DNA from: Prochlorococcus sp. AH-716-K03
GTDB taxonomy: Bacteria; Cyanobacteriota; Cyanobacteriia; PCC-6307; Cyanobiaceae
Reading direction: 5' to 3'
DNA length: 33,668 nt
Assembly (NCBI GenBank): GCA_028408675.1
Contig: JAOOLH010000008.1
Coordinates: forward strand, 1-33,668
Below are positions 8,514-17,005 of this stretch, in pieces. Position numbers and translations under genes: made by a program. Numbering within the stretch: position 1 is the first letter of the stretch; every line of letters begins with the position of its first letter. The notes below the pieces were generated by a model. The model made no database searches. It worked only from the letters and a program-made list of their open reading frames with translations, and was not told the origin of the DNA.

Positions 8514-9399
8514 TATTTCTTGTTTTGTTTTTATATGATTTTAATCTTAAAAAAAATATTCCAATTAATCCAGAGGAAAATAAAAAAACACTAATAAACT
8601 GTGCCATTCGTAGTCCTCCATCGCAAAAGGGTGGAATTCCCCCAATACATAAAGGATCAATTCTTAAACCTTCAATCCAGAATCTTCCGAAACTATAGCC
8701 AATTAAATAAAGACAACTAATAAAGCCAGGCCTCACTGAGGTTTTGTTATTCTGTTTGTAAAAAATAGTAATCAATAATAAAAAAATTAAAAAATTCCAT
8801 AATGATTCATAGATAAATGTTGGATGAAAAAACTGGTAATTTATAAACTCTATTGGTCTATTTTGTATGGGTATGAACAACTTCCAAGGTAATTCGGTAG
8901 GTATTCCAAAAGCTTCGTTATTGAAGAAATTCCCCCATCTACCAATGGATTGGCCAAGAATAATAGATGGAATTAATATATCTATAAAGGTCTTTAAATG
9001 AATATTTTTAGATTTACAAAAAAATAAAATACATAAGAATCCCCCAATTAAGCCTCCATGGATTGCTATGCCTCCTTGCCAAAGTGCAAGAAAAGATGGA
9101 ATTTGAATTACATAATTAAAAAGGTCAAAAGAAGTAAAAAAGTTATTACCACTATATTGTCTCCATTCGAAAATTACATAGTACGCTCTAGCTCCCATGA
9201 TTGAAGATATTATTAAAGAGGGTAAAATATCACTTATATATTTAGGATTAATATTTCTTGATTTTGCAAGCTTTTTAGAAATAAAAAGTCCTATTACTAC
9301 TGATATAGAAATTAACAGACCATACCATCTAATAGTTAGAAAACCTAAATTTAAAAATGTGTCTCCAGGCGATTGAATAAAAGCTTGATGTGTAAGCAT
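8506..9399 (-). CDS. lgt: Prolipoprotein diacylglyceryl transferase Lgt
   Basis: First enzyme of lipoprotein maturation; it transfers diacylglycerol from phosphatidylglycerol to the lipobox cysteine in the inner membrane. The 297-aa protein has about 7 membrane segments. It carries the conserved AIHGGLIGG (112-120) and the Lgt signature [13 protein letters not shown] (153-165), with the [12 protein letters not shown] motif near 255. The start is ATG at 9399, 11 bases after the petA stop, and the gene overlaps cobM by 8 bases. The arrangement suggests co-transcription with petC-petA, an unusual mix of electron transport, lipoprotein and corrinoid functions explained most simply by genome compaction. 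Confidence 0.96.
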   Translation of the reverse strand: MLTHQAFIQSPGDTFLNLGFLTIRWYGLLISISVVIGLFISKKLAKSRNINPKYISDILPSLIISSIMGARAYYVIFEWRQYSGNNFFTSFDLFNYVIQIPSFLALWQGGIAIHGGLIGGFLCILFFCKSKNIHLKTFIDILIPSIILGQSIGRWGNFFNNEAFGIPTELPWKLFIPIQNRPIEFINYQFFHPTFIYESLWNFLIFLLLITIFYKQNNKTSVRPGFISCLYLIGYSFGRFWIEGLRIDPLCIGGIPPFCDGGLRMAQFISVFLFSSGLIGIFFLRLKSYKNKTRNNG

Positions 9400-9410
9400 T
9401 TAAAGGTTAA

Positions 9411-10364
9411 TTAAACACCCTCAGCAGCTTGTACTTTTTCAACCTGCTTCTTCTTGAGAACTAACAATATTTGAGTTAGGCCTACACCAAGGAAAAATGC
9501 AATTAATCCTATTATTCTATAGGGGCTTTGTAGCACTACTTCAGCATCTAGTTGTCCAAAACCTCCTACATTAGGGTCATTAGTAAGAGGATCTCCTGCA
9601 CTTATATGGTCTTGTTCTTTAACAATCAGTTCAGGACCAACGGGAACTGCCTCGGTAACTATTTCCCCGTTCTCATTCTCAATATTAATTTGATAACTAC
9701 CATCTTCAATAGTTTCTATTGAATTGATAGTGCCATCAGAAGAAGAAGTAAATATTACATTGTTACTCTTGTCACCAGTCGGATAAACTTGTCCTCTGCC
9801 TCTATTCCCTCCTATATGCAACGAGTACTTTCCATAGTGATACTCTTTATTGGTGGCTGGATTAGGGGAAAGGACTGGAAAAACGATTTCTTTATTAGTA
9901 TCCCCTGGTAATGGCCCGACAAGAATTATATTGTCTTTTTCCTCGCTGTAATTAGTAAAGTAAACTCCCTCGGTTTCTTCTTTTATTTCATCGGTCCATC
10001 TTTCCTGAGGTGCTAATTTAAAGCCATCAGGAAGCATAACTACAGCTCCAACTTGTAAAGGAACCTCTGAACCGTCAGCACCTATTTCTTTTATGTCATC
10101 TTTATAAGGAATTTTGACTACAGCTTTGAAAACACTATCAGCTCCTACGGCTTGAGGAACCTCTGCAATAGTTGGCATTTGAGCTAGATGGCAATTTGCG
10201 CAGACTATTTTTCCTGTAGCTTCTCTGGGAGATTCGTAATTTTGCTGCGCCCAAAATGGATAAGCAAAAGAGGAACTTGGAAAAATTACAATGCTGGAAA
10301 TCAAAAGCAGTGTGCAGAGAAAAAAGGTTGTTTTTTTCATAATTTGTTTTTTAAAATTAATCAT
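9411..10364 (-). CDS. petA: Apocytochrome f of the cytochrome b6f complex
   Basis: Lumen-facing c-type cytochrome that passes electrons from the Rieske protein to plastocyanin or cytochrome c6. I chose the ATG at 10364 (317 aa). It begins 4 bases after the petC stop, whereas the longer frame from 10391 would overlap petC by 23 bases and add nine non-signal residues. The signal peptide is residues 1-34, ending SSSFA. The mature protein begins YPFWAQ, whose Tyr amino group is the heme ligand in this family. The heme site is CANCH at 55-59. A C-terminal membrane helix ([19 protein letters not shown]) is followed by a basic tail. ATG at 10340 (MKKTTFF) is a further possible start. Confidence 0.97.
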   Translation of the reverse strand: MINFKKQIMKKTTFFLCTLLLISSIVIFPSSSFAYPFWAQQNYESPREATGKIVCANCHLAQMPTIAEVPQAVGADSVFKAVVKIPYKDDIKEIGADGSEVPLQVGAVVMLPDGFKLAPQERWTDEIKEETEGVYFTNYSEEKDNIILVGPLPGDTNKEIVFPVLSPNPATNKEYHYGKYSLHIGGNRGRGQVYPTGDKSNNVIFTSSSDGTINSIETIEDGSYQINIENENGEIVTEAVPVGPELIVKEQDHISAGDPLTNDPNVGGFGQLDAEVVLQSPYRIIGLIAFFLGVGLTQILLVLKKKQVEKVQAAEGV

Positions 10365-10368
10365 TCTC

Positions 10369-10905
10369 TTAAGCCCACCAGGGATTTTCATTAGTTCTAA
10401 AATCTGTTTCTGACCACTGTTTTACAAGTACAGCATCATCATCTACATCAACATGTGCCAAGGCCAAAGATAAAGGAGCAGGTCCTCTTACTACTTTCCC
10501 ATTCGTATCATATTGACTTCCATGACAAGGACATATGAATTTATTAGCACCGCTATCCCATGGAACAACGCATCCTAAATGGGTACAAATAGCATTTAGT
10601 CCAAATTCTCCTATATCTCCTTCACTATTAACAATTAAGTAAGTTGGATCTCCTTTGAGACCCTGCACTAAACTCCTATCTCCTGCTTGATGACTTGCTA
10701 GCCAACCGGTCTTTGTTACTGGGTTACCTAATTCATCTTTTGCGGAAGTTCCACCACCACCACCGCCAGCTCTTAGTGGCATAAAATAATTTGCTACTGG
10801 ATATAAAGCTCCTAATGCTACTCCTGTTGCTGTACCAAATGTAAGAAGATTCATAAATTGCCTTCGACCCATGGAGGGAACGTCATTGGAACTTAATTGA
10901 GTCAT
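10369..10905 (-). CDS. petC: Rieske iron-sulfur protein of the cytochrome b6f complex
   Basis: Carries the 2Fe-2S cluster that takes electrons from plastoquinol. At 178 aa it matches cyanobacterial PetC. The N-terminus has a twin-arginine signal-anchor ([14 protein letters not shown]14-R15) followed by a membrane helix, then a Gly-rich hinge (AGGGGGG, 46-52). Cluster ligands are in CTHLGC (C107, H109, C112) and CPCHGS (C125, C127, H128). The twin-arginine pair implies export by Tat, and tatC lies about 400 bases away. The start is ATG. It heads the petC-petA-lgt-cobM run and is divergent from the DUF3067 gene. Confidence 0.98.
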   Translation of the reverse strand: MTQLSSNDVPSMGRRQFMNLLTFGTATGVALGALYPVANYFMPLRAGGGGGGTSAKDELGNPVTKTGWLASHQAGDRSLVQGLKGDPTYLIVNSEGDIGEFGLNAICTHLGCVVPWDSGANKFICPCHGSQYDTNGKVVRGPAPLSLALAHVDVDDDAVLVKQWSETDFRTNENPWWA

Positions 10906-11028
10906 TCGATACTTGAGACTGTTATTTATTAGTTATTATGAATCAGATTGCACGATTTCTGTTGCAAATAGATAGGACTTTTAATAATTTAAAGTATAAG
11001 TTTTTATGAGATTGTTTATTATTAAATT

Positions 11029-11346
11029 ATGAAACCTTTGGTAGTAGATGAGATTATCCATTACTTGATTCACAGATGGGGTAAAAAATATGACTTTAGA
11101 TTGTTCAAAAGAGGAAAATATTTATATTTTCAAATGATGTGGGGTTATTTTGGGCAAGAATCTTTCCCATTAAATGAAGAGGAATATAAAAAATCAATAG
11201 CAGATAAAATTGAAATATTAAATAGATGCGGCTATTCAGATAAAGTAAGGGAATGGCTTAAAAAAGTCAATTCAAGACCAAGACTAGGAAGAGCTGTAAG
11301 CCTTCAACTAAACATTAATGAGAAGATGAAAGAGTTTTTGATTTAA
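11029..11346 (+). CDS. DUF3067 family protein, unknown function
   Basis: A 105-aa soluble protein with no signal or membrane segment. Its pattern of KYDFRLFKRGKYLYFQMMWG and SFPLNEEEY matches what I recall of DUF3067, a family of cyanobacteria and plastids; that label is from memory. The central region is rich in aromatics and the C-terminal third is basic (RPRLGRAVSLQL). It is divergent from petC across 123 bases, and its last 32 bases overlap the convergent tatC. Position between the Rieske gene and tatC makes a role in b6f or Tat-dependent assembly conceivable, but nothing in the sequence shows it. The start is ATG. Confidence 0.8.
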   Translation: MKPLVVDEIIHYLIHRWGKKYDFRLFKRGKYLYFQMMWGYFGQESFPLNEEEYKKSIADKIEILNRCGYSDKVREWLKKVNSRPRLGRAVSLQLNINEKMKEFLI

Positions 11347-12073
11347 GGCTTTCAGATATGTAAGTTAGCCCAGCTCCTACAAAAAATAGAAATATTATCG
11401 ATATTGAGAGCAATGACATAGTTAAAGGATCTGTTGAAGGTGTAATTACTGCGGATAAGATCGCAGAGGAGATTACCACTATTTTCCAATTTGATAGCAT
11501 TTTTTCTGTAGTAATAATTCCAAGTGAACCAAGAATAAATTGCAAAACTGGTAATTGAAATGCTATGGCTGTACTTGACATTAACAATAAAACAAAATCA
11601 AAGTATCTCTCTATGGACCATGTTGGTTCAACTATATCAGCTCCAAAATTTATAAAGAAATTTATTGCTGCGGGAACTAAAATCCACCAGGAAAAAAGTA
11701 AGCCAAGAAAAAATAATAAACCTGATCCAAAAACAGCCGGTAAAATTAGGTTTTTTTCTTTTTTAGTTAAACCTGGAGAAATAAATAATATTAATTGATA
11801 AAAAATGTATGGAATCGAGACGATTATTCCGCTATATCCTGCTACTTTTATGGCAACAAATAAAAATTCTCCAGGAGCAAGTTGTAATAAATGTATATCG
11901 CTTGCAGGAATCTCTAAAAAAGAAATTAAAGGCTTAATTATTAAAAAACTAAAAAAAATGCAAATTATTATTGAATAAATAGAATTTAGTACTCTTTGTC
12001 TTAGCTCCTCTAAATGATCAGTAAAACTCATTGAATCATAATTATTATTTTTACTATCTTCTGTTCTTTTCAT
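11315..12073 (-). CDS. tatC: Twin-arginine translocase subunit TatC
   Basis: Receptor and core channel subunit of the Tat system, exporting folded proteins across the thylakoid and plasma membranes. The 252-aa protein has six hydrophobic segments. It carries the N-terminal signal-recognition motif FTDHLEELRQRV (17-28), LAPGEFLFVAIKV in the first periplasmic/second helix region, YQLILFISPGLTKKEK, and the TatC-type SWWILVPAAINFFINF. The start is ATG. No tatA lies in this window. The neighbouring petC is a probable substrate. Its 3' end overlaps DUF3067 by 32 bases. Confidence 0.96.
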   Translation of the reverse strand: MKRTEDSKNNNYDSMSFTDHLEELRQRVLNSIYSIIICIFFSFLIIKPLISFLEIPASDIHLLQLAPGEFLFVAIKVAGYSGIIVSIPYIFYQLILFISPGLTKKEKNLILPAVFGSGLLFFLGLLFSWWILVPAAINFFINFGADIVEPTWSIERYFDFVLLLMSSTAIAFQLPVLQFILGSLGIITTEKMLSNWKIVVISSAILSAVITPSTDPLTMSLLSISIIFLFFVGAGLTYISESLKSKTLSSSH

Positions 12074-12158
12074 TATGGAGCTAATTTTATAATTTGAAAT
12101 AATAAATCATTAATTTTATTTATAAAAAAGCGTAATTTTTATTATTAGTAGCTAAGAA

Positions 12159-12419
12159 CTATTTACTAAATTTTGGATTCGTCGGATCAGGCAATAAAAA
12201 TGGAGGAGCGTCGTTTAAAGAAGACTCTCCATATGTTTCATATTCTCTATAACCACCCATTTTCCCATTTGTTTTCATCAATGCACTTACGAAAGCAAGT
12301 AATAGAAAAACAGTTGGAGCTCCAATAATTAATGCTGCTCCGAATAAATACCCTACAATAAATTCTGGGAAACTATGATTACCTAAAAATTCGTGAGTTC
12401 CTAGTAGAAAATCTAACAT
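12159..12419 (-). CDS. Small two-segment membrane protein, unknown function
   Basis: An 86-aa protein starting ATG at 12419. A continuous hydrophobic region lies at about residues 17-48 (FPEFIVGYLFGAALIIGAP then TVFLLLAFVSALM), long enough for one kinked or two short helices. A hydrophilic C-terminal half ends in PPFLLPDPTNPKFSK. I do not recognise the family; the Gly/Tyr-rich GGYREYETYGESS stretch looks conserved rather than random. It sits between tatC and the NFACT gene, all on the minus strand, 28 bases after the NFACT stop. A thylakoid role is possible but unsupported. Confidence 0.7.
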   Translation of the reverse strand: MLDFLLGTHEFLGNHSFPEFIVGYLFGAALIIGAPTVFLLLAFVSALMKTNGKMGGYREYETYGESSLNDAPPFLLPDPTNPKFSK

Positions 12420-12447
12420 TTAACAAAATTATTTTTCTTATTATAGG

Positions 12448-14172
12448 CTAAATAACTATTTTAAGATTTTTTTTAATGTAATCTTTTCCTCTTGTAGGAT
12501 TACCCCAAAGAATTTCTACATTATTGAACGAAACACAACCAGGACCTCCTTTTGTGATTTTTTGGAGGTCTTTAATATTTACAAGACTTATAGGGACTTT
12601 AATATTCATTTTTGCCTTACTAAATAAGGCTGCTAAATCTGCTGATATTTGAATGTCTTCATCTGATGGGTTTTGAGCTGAAGACTTTAAAACAACATGA
12701 CTTCCAGGTGATTCTTGTGCATGGAACCAAAGATCCCCTTTTTTTGAAAACTTAAAACTGATTAGATCATTTTGCCTCATATTTCTTCCTATTTGTACAG
12801 TTAAGCCTTTTGGAGTATTTATTTCTATAGGGGATGAATCTAATCCAGATGAAACTCTTTTTTGTTCCCTTATATTTTTGATTCTTACATTAAACTCTCG
12901 ACAAATTTCAGTTTTAATTTCTTCAAGTAAATTGATTCTAATTGTAGGATTTTCATTTTTTAGAGAATTTAAGTTATCCAATAGAGCACTAAATTCTTCT
13001 AATCTATCAAGTTTGTTTTTATAAATATCAATCCTTTCTTTAATTAAATTTTGTGCTCTTTTAAGCTTTTTTGATTTTTTATAAAGCTTTTGGCCTTTGA
13101 TAATATCTTGCTTTTGTATGTCATGAGTCATGAATATTTTGTCAGCCTTTTCTTTATATATTTGATAATTTTCGGAGTTAATTAAAAGATCTGATTGCAA
13201 ATTTAAATTCTTTTTCTCAAAAGTTGTTTGTTTAAAAATTATCCCATCAATTTTTTTTATTAATGCATCAATTTTCCTTTGTTTTAAATAAAAATCATAA
13301 TAGTTTTCTAATCCTTTAATTTGATCAATATTATTTTTATTATTTATTTCATTCTTTAAAAACCAAACTGAATAAAAGAAATTGTCAAAAATTGAGAAAT
13401 TAAAGTTGTTATTATTAAACCTATCAATCCATATTTTCCAACTTTGGTATATCTTTTTTAAGTTGGGTTCACTTATGAAATCAATATTTTTATTCATTAT
13501 TTCTTCACTGTCCAGATTACTAAAAATCTCAAGTTGCTTTATTAAAATTGGACTTACACCTTGATAAGTATTTATTAGGCAGTATTTAAGTGTCTCAGGA
13601 ACTGTAGAAATAGATTCCTTCCATGTTTTATAAGATTCGTTTGGACTAGGCTCCTTTTTCATGTTTTTGGGAGGCTCTGAATAGAAAGAGCCTGTAGAAA
13701 CGGTACGAAAACTAGATTGATTAGAGTTTATTTGTTTGCCAACTGCAATTATTTTTTGATTATTATCTAAGTAAAAAATATTACTGTGTTTGCCCATTAA
13801 TTCAAAAATTAAGTATTTATTTATTTCATCTCCAGGTTTTTTTGCAAATCCAAATTTAATAACCCTCTCAAATTTATCTTGTTTGAGGGTAACTAGAGCC
13901 ATATATTTCAATCCATATCTTAATTGTTTGGAGAGGGTACTTTCTGCTCCAATTTTTTCAGGCCTATTTATTTTAAGTATTCGTGCAGAATCACTATTCC
14001 AAGAAACTTCTATCCAAGTTTGGCTATTTAGTCCTCTTAAACAAAATTGAATTATATTAGATTCGGGTTGTTGAGCAGTTTCAAACCTAGAGGGTAAAAC
14101 TTCTTTTGATAAATCATGCAATACAGATTTAATAGATGTAATATCCATTGTCTGAGGTACTCCGTTTTGCAT
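12448..14172 (-). CDS. NFACT family protein (RqcH / Rqc2 / fibronectin-binding-like)
   Basis: Homologue of the bacterial factor that binds stalled 50S-peptidyl-tRNA complexes and adds C-terminal alanine tails. The 574-aa cytoplasmic protein has NFACT-N at about 9-200 (with LIFELMGKHSNIFYLDNN at 121-138), a coiled-coil middle of about 290-420 rich in Lys, and NFACT-R at about 450-560 (GLTVQIGRNMRQND, GDLWFHAQESPGSHVVLKSS). Where RqcH proteins have a catalytic Asp-Arg pair, this one reads FERV (E102-R103), a conservative change. The start is ATG at 14172; ATG at 14148 (MDITSIKS) is also plausible. It is divergent from gmk, 50 bases apart. Confidence 0.88.
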   Translation of the reverse strand: MQNGVPQTMDITSIKSVLHDLSKEVLPSRFETAQQPESNIIQFCLRGLNSQTWIEVSWNSDSARILKINRPEKIGAESTLSKQLRYGLKYMALVTLKQDKFERVIKFGFAKKPGDEINKYLIFELMGKHSNIFYLDNNQKIIAVGKQINSNQSSFRTVSTGSFYSEPPKNMKKEPSPNESYKTWKESISTVPETLKYCLINTYQGVSPILIKQLEIFSNLDSEEIMNKNIDFISEPNLKKIYQSWKIWIDRFNNNNFNFSIFDNFFYSVWFLKNEINNKNNIDQIKGLENYYDFYLKQRKIDALIKKIDGIIFKQTTFEKKNLNLQSDLLINSENYQIYKEKADKIFMTHDIQKQDIIKGQKLYKKSKKLKRAQNLIKERIDIYKNKLDRLEEFSALLDNLNSLKNENPTIRINLLEEIKTEICREFNVRIKNIREQKRVSSGLDSSPIEINTPKGLTVQIGRNMRQNDLISFKFSKKGDLWFHAQESPGSHVVLKSSAQNPSDEDIQISADLAALFSKAKMNIKVPISLVNIKDLQKITKGGPGCVSFNNVEILWGNPTRGKDYIKKNLKIVI

Positions 14173-14222
14173 TATTTCTAATATTTATTCACCAGATTTT
14201 ATTTTACTGTAAAAATTTTAAT

Positions 14223-14789
14223 ATGAAAAATCTTAACAAACTCATAATTATTACAGGTCCTAGCGGAGTTGGCAAAGGCACTATCGTTAAGAAACTTTTA
14301 GATAGAGATAAAGATATTTGGCTTTCTATTTCCGCAACAACAAGAAACCCCAGGATGGGCGAGAAAGATGGAAAGAATTATTACTTTGTAAGTAATGAAA
14401 GCTTTAAAGAGATGATTGATAAAAAAGAATTTCTTGAATGGGCTAAATTCTCAGGAAATTATTATGGAACTCCCTTATCAAAAGTCAATGAAAAGATTGA
14501 AAAAGGATTTATTGTTTTACTTGAAATTGAAGTTGAAGGTGCAAAACAAATAAAAGAAAAATTTCCAGAAGCTTTATCAATATTTCTTCTCCCTCCAAGT
14601 AAAGAAGAATTAGAAAAAAGGATAAGAAAAAGAGGTACTGAAAAAGAGGAGGCTATACAGAAAAGACTTAGCAGAGCTAACTACGAAATTCCATTCTCAA
14701 GCAAATTTGATTTTGCCTTAACAAATCACGACATTGATGAGACAGTAAAGGCAGTTTTCAATATAATTAAGTCTGGAAATTCTCTTTAA
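14223..14789 (+). CDS. gmk: Guanylate kinase
   Basis: Phosphorylates GMP to GDP with ATP in purine nucleotide synthesis. I start at ATG 14223 (188 aa), because the family begins a few residues before the P-loop. The frame upstream to 14148 would add 25 residues overlapping the divergent NFACT gene. The P-loop is GPSGVGKGT (12-20). The GMP-binding region SATTRNPRMGEKDGKNYYFV and the EIEVEGAKQI segment are intact, as is the lid-type KRIRKRGTE. The stop lies 4 bases from the convergent psaJ stop. Confidence 0.96.
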   Translation: MKNLNKLIIITGPSGVGKGTIVKKLLDRDKDIWLSISATTRNPRMGEKDGKNYYFVSNESFKEMIDKKEFLEWAKFSGNYYGTPLSKVNEKIEKGFIVLLEIEVEGAKQIKEKFPEALSIFLLPPSKEELEKRIRKRGTEKEEAIQKRLSRANYEIPFSSKFDFALTNHDIDETVKAVFNIIKSGNSL

Positions 14790-14793
14790 AATC

Positions 14794-14928
14794 TCAGCTC
14801 ATTGGATGAAATAATAAATCAGGAAAAAATCTATTGAATTCAATAATTATTCCAGCTGTAAGGCTTAACCAGACTGCGGCAACTACTGGAGCTGACCTGA
14901 TAAATTTTGTATTTAAGATTTTGAACAT
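14794..14928 (-). CDS. psaJ: Photosystem I subunit IX (PsaJ)
   Basis: A 44-aa hydrophobic subunit that sits beside PsaF at the edge of photosystem I. The reading starts at ATG 14926-14928 and ends at TGA 14794-14796. The protein opens [20 protein letters not shown], has one membrane helix at about 13-32 and contains [15 protein letters not shown]. The N-terminal Lys-Phe-Leu-Ser-Thr-Ala-Pro-type motif and the IEFNRFFPD end are characteristic of PsaJ. It follows psaF by 30 bases on the same strand, the usual psaF-psaJ order. It is too short for most ORF filters, so it is easy to miss. Confidence 0.96.
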   Translation of the reverse strand: MFKILNTKFIRSAPVVAAVWLSLTAGIIIEFNRFFPDLLFHPMS

Positions 14929-14958
14929 TTGTTTTTTAGGTTTGTGTGAAAAAGGTTT

Positions 14959-15513
14959 TTATCTAGGACCATTAAGCGTAATATTATTATCTTTTTCTCT
15001 TAAATCTCCATTTCTTCCTTGCTTATTTGCTAATAAAGGCCATTGAGCTCCTTTAATAAGACATTTTCTTGCTAGGTCTAAATCAATAATAATTTCAAGG
15101 TCTGCAGGGTTCTTAGTCTTTTTAGATTCAATTAAATACTCTCTCCCAGACCATCCTATAATTCCTGCAATATATATAAATAATACTCCAGGAATTAGTA
15201 AGTCTCCTTCATGGCCTCTATTTAATAGTGCTCCCCATGGTTCAAGAGGTGGGCCTATTATTAAGTGAGGCAATCCATCATCACCACAAGCTGCTTTCCC
15301 ATACCTTTCAAATCTTGCAATATCTTTTTGGCTTGTAGCAGAACTTGCTCTTTCAATAAATTTAGAATTTTCTGAACATTTTGAAAGGGCGGAAGCCGTG
15401 AATTCTGTACTGGCTCTATCTGCATTTAATGCTGGACCATTAGCTGCTAAAGCAAAAGGGGTTATTCCAAGTAAGAGAAAAACCGAGGTTATTATTGAAA
15501 AAAAGAATTTCAT
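14959..15513 (-). CDS. psaF: Photosystem I reaction centre subunit III (PsaF)
   Basis: Membrane-anchored PSI subunit exposed to the lumen. In plants it docks plastocyanin; in cyanobacteria its role is mainly structural. I chose ATG 15511-15513 (184 aa) over the in-frame TTG three codons earlier. A signal peptide covers residues 1-23 (FFFSIITSVFLLLGITPFAL with an Ala-Ala cut). The mature N-terminal domain contains CSENSKF and AACGDDGLPHLIIGPP, whose two cysteines form the family disulfide. A membrane helix (LLIPGVLFIYIAGIIGWSGR) follows, then a charged C-terminus. It is divergent from tsaD and co-linear with psaJ. Confidence 0.97.
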   Translation of the reverse strand: MKFFFSIITSVFLLLGITPFALAANGPALNADRASTEFTASALSKCSENSKFIERASSATSQKDIARFERYGKAACGDDGLPHLIIGPPLEPWGALLNRGHEGDLLIPGVLFIYIAGIIGWSGREYLIESKKTKNPADLEIIIDLDLARKCLIKGAQWPLLANKQGRNGDLREKDNNITLNGPR

Positions 15514-15587
15514 AAGTTGCAATCTTTAATTTCTTTGATGTTTTAATTAAGAAATCATTACTAAAATAGAACAGTATCGAATCAAAT

Positions 15588-16658
15588 ATGCTCAAAGTTC
15601 TTGCTATTGAAACAAGTTGTGATGAGACGTCCGTCTCAATTGTTTCTAATAGTGGAGATATTTATAAAATACATTCAAATATTGTTGCATCACAAATTGA
15701 AGATCATTCTAAATGGGGCGGAGTTGTACCCGAACTAGCAGCGAGAAAACATTTAGAATTAATTCCTTTTGTCCTAGAACAAGCTGTAAAAGAATCAAAA
15801 ATGAGTATTGAAGAAATTGATGTCATAGCATCAACTGTTACGCCAGGATTAGTAGGTTGTTTAAGAGTTGGCTCTATTACGGCTAGAGCATTATGCACAT
15901 TATACTCAAAACCTTTCATGGGGGTTCATCACTTAGAAGGACACCTATCGTCAATATTATTTTCAAAAAACTATCCAAAAACCCCCTTCCTTACATTACT
16001 TGTAAGTGGAGGACATACTGAATTAATTAAAGTTGGTGATCAAAGAAAAATGAAAAGACTTGGAAGAAGTTATGATGACGCCGCAGGCGAAGCTTTTGAT
16101 AAAGTAGGGAGATTATTGGGATTAGGTTACCCTGGAGGCCCAGCGATTGAGAAAATTGCTAAAGAAGGTAATGCCTCAAAATTTAATTTACCTAAATGCA
16201 AGATATCTGATAAGAAAGGTGGTTTTTTGAAATATGATTTCTCTTTTAGTGGTTTAAAGACTGCTGTATTAAGATTGGTTGAGAAAATCAATCTTGATGG
16301 GGATGAAATCCCAATTCCAGATATTGCGGCAAGTTTTGAGAGGGTTGTAGCAGAGGTCTTAGTAGAGAGGACAATAAGATGCGCTATTGATAATAGTTTA
16401 AATAATATCGTAGTTGTTGGAGGAGTTGCTGCTAACGATACATTAAGAAAAATGATGATATACGAAGCAAGTGAAAAATCCATTAAAGTTCACTTAGCTC
16501 CAATAAGTCTTTGCACAGATAATGCAGCTATGATTGGAGCTGCGGCTTTATTTAGACTAAAATCTAGGCCCCATGAAAGTTCTCTTAAATTAGGTATTTC
16601 AGCGAGACTTCCCATTGACCAAGCAAACACTCTTTATGAAAAAAAACCTCCTTTCTAA
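15588..16658 (+). CDS. tsaD: tRNA N6-threonylcarbamoyladenosine synthase TsaD
   Basis: Transfers the threonylcarbamoyl group to A37 of ANN-decoding tRNAs (formerly called Gcp). The 356-aa cytoplasmic protein has the ASKHA fold. Features include the start ETSCDETS, the metal site HLEGH (H115, H119), the SGGHTEL loop at 140-146, GEAFDKVGRLLGLGYPGGP, and the C-terminal metal-site SLCTDNAAMIGAAAL. It starts with ATG at 15588. The hli gene begins 5 bases after its stop, so the two are likely co-transcribed. Confidence 0.97.
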   Translation: MLKVLAIETSCDETSVSIVSNSGDIYKIHSNIVASQIEDHSKWGGVVPELAARKHLELIPFVLEQAVKESKMSIEEIDVIASTVTPGLVGCLRVGSITARALCTLYSKPFMGVHHLEGHLSSILFSKNYPKTPFLTLLVSGGHTELIKVGDQRKMKRLGRSYDDAAGEAFDKVGRLLGLGYPGGPAIEKIAKEGNASKFNLPKCKISDKKGGFLKYDFSFSGLKTAVLRLVEKINLDGDEIPIPDIAASFERVVAEVLVERTIRCAIDNSLNNIVVVGGVAANDTLRKMMIYEASEKSIKVHLAPISLCTDNAAMIGAAALFRLKSRPHESSLKLGISARLPIDQANTLYEKKPPF

Positions 16659-16663
16659 TATCA

Positions 16664-16846
16664 ATGAAAAAACAATCCAAAATAGAGCTGAAAGAAAAAA
16701 ATAAACTTGTTGATAAGCGAGAGCTGAATTTATGGAAAAGAGGCTTTACTCCTCAAGCAGAAATTTGGAACGGAAGAATGGCAACTATTGGTATAGGAAT
16801 AATTCTGATCATTATTATATTGATAGGTAAATTTTCCAATATTTAA
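16664..16846 (+). CDS. hli: High-light-inducible protein (Hli/SCP family)
   Basis: One-helix chlorophyll a/b-binding-like protein that binds pigments and helps dissipate energy and assemble photosystems under stress. The 60-aa protein has a Lys/Glu-rich stromal head (1-27), then the pigment motif AEIWNGRMA (32-40, with E33, N36, R38). One membrane helix follows (TIGIGIILIIIILIG). Prochlorococcus carries many hli genes; this one sits 5 bases after tsaD. The 159 bases downstream to the antiporter gene hold no gene I can support. Confidence 0.93.
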   Translation: MKKQSKIELKEKNKLVDKRELNLWKRGFTPQAEIWNGRMATIGIGIILIIIILIGKFSNI

Positions 16847-17005
16847 AAATTGTTTTATTAATTTATGCTCTTCTAATTTTTAAAAAAAGTCTGGATTACT
16901 AAGTCTTTAATTAGATTTAATTAATAAATATTGTTTATAGTGGACTTGAAATGAGATAATTGATTTAATCAATTAAATTAATATTTTTTATTTAAAGAAA
17001 CTTAT

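Noticed and set aside
14834-15046. Plus-strand 70-codon frame between gmk and tsaD
   Set aside because: It overlaps psaJ and the end of psaF, both well supported on the minus strand, and matches no family I know.
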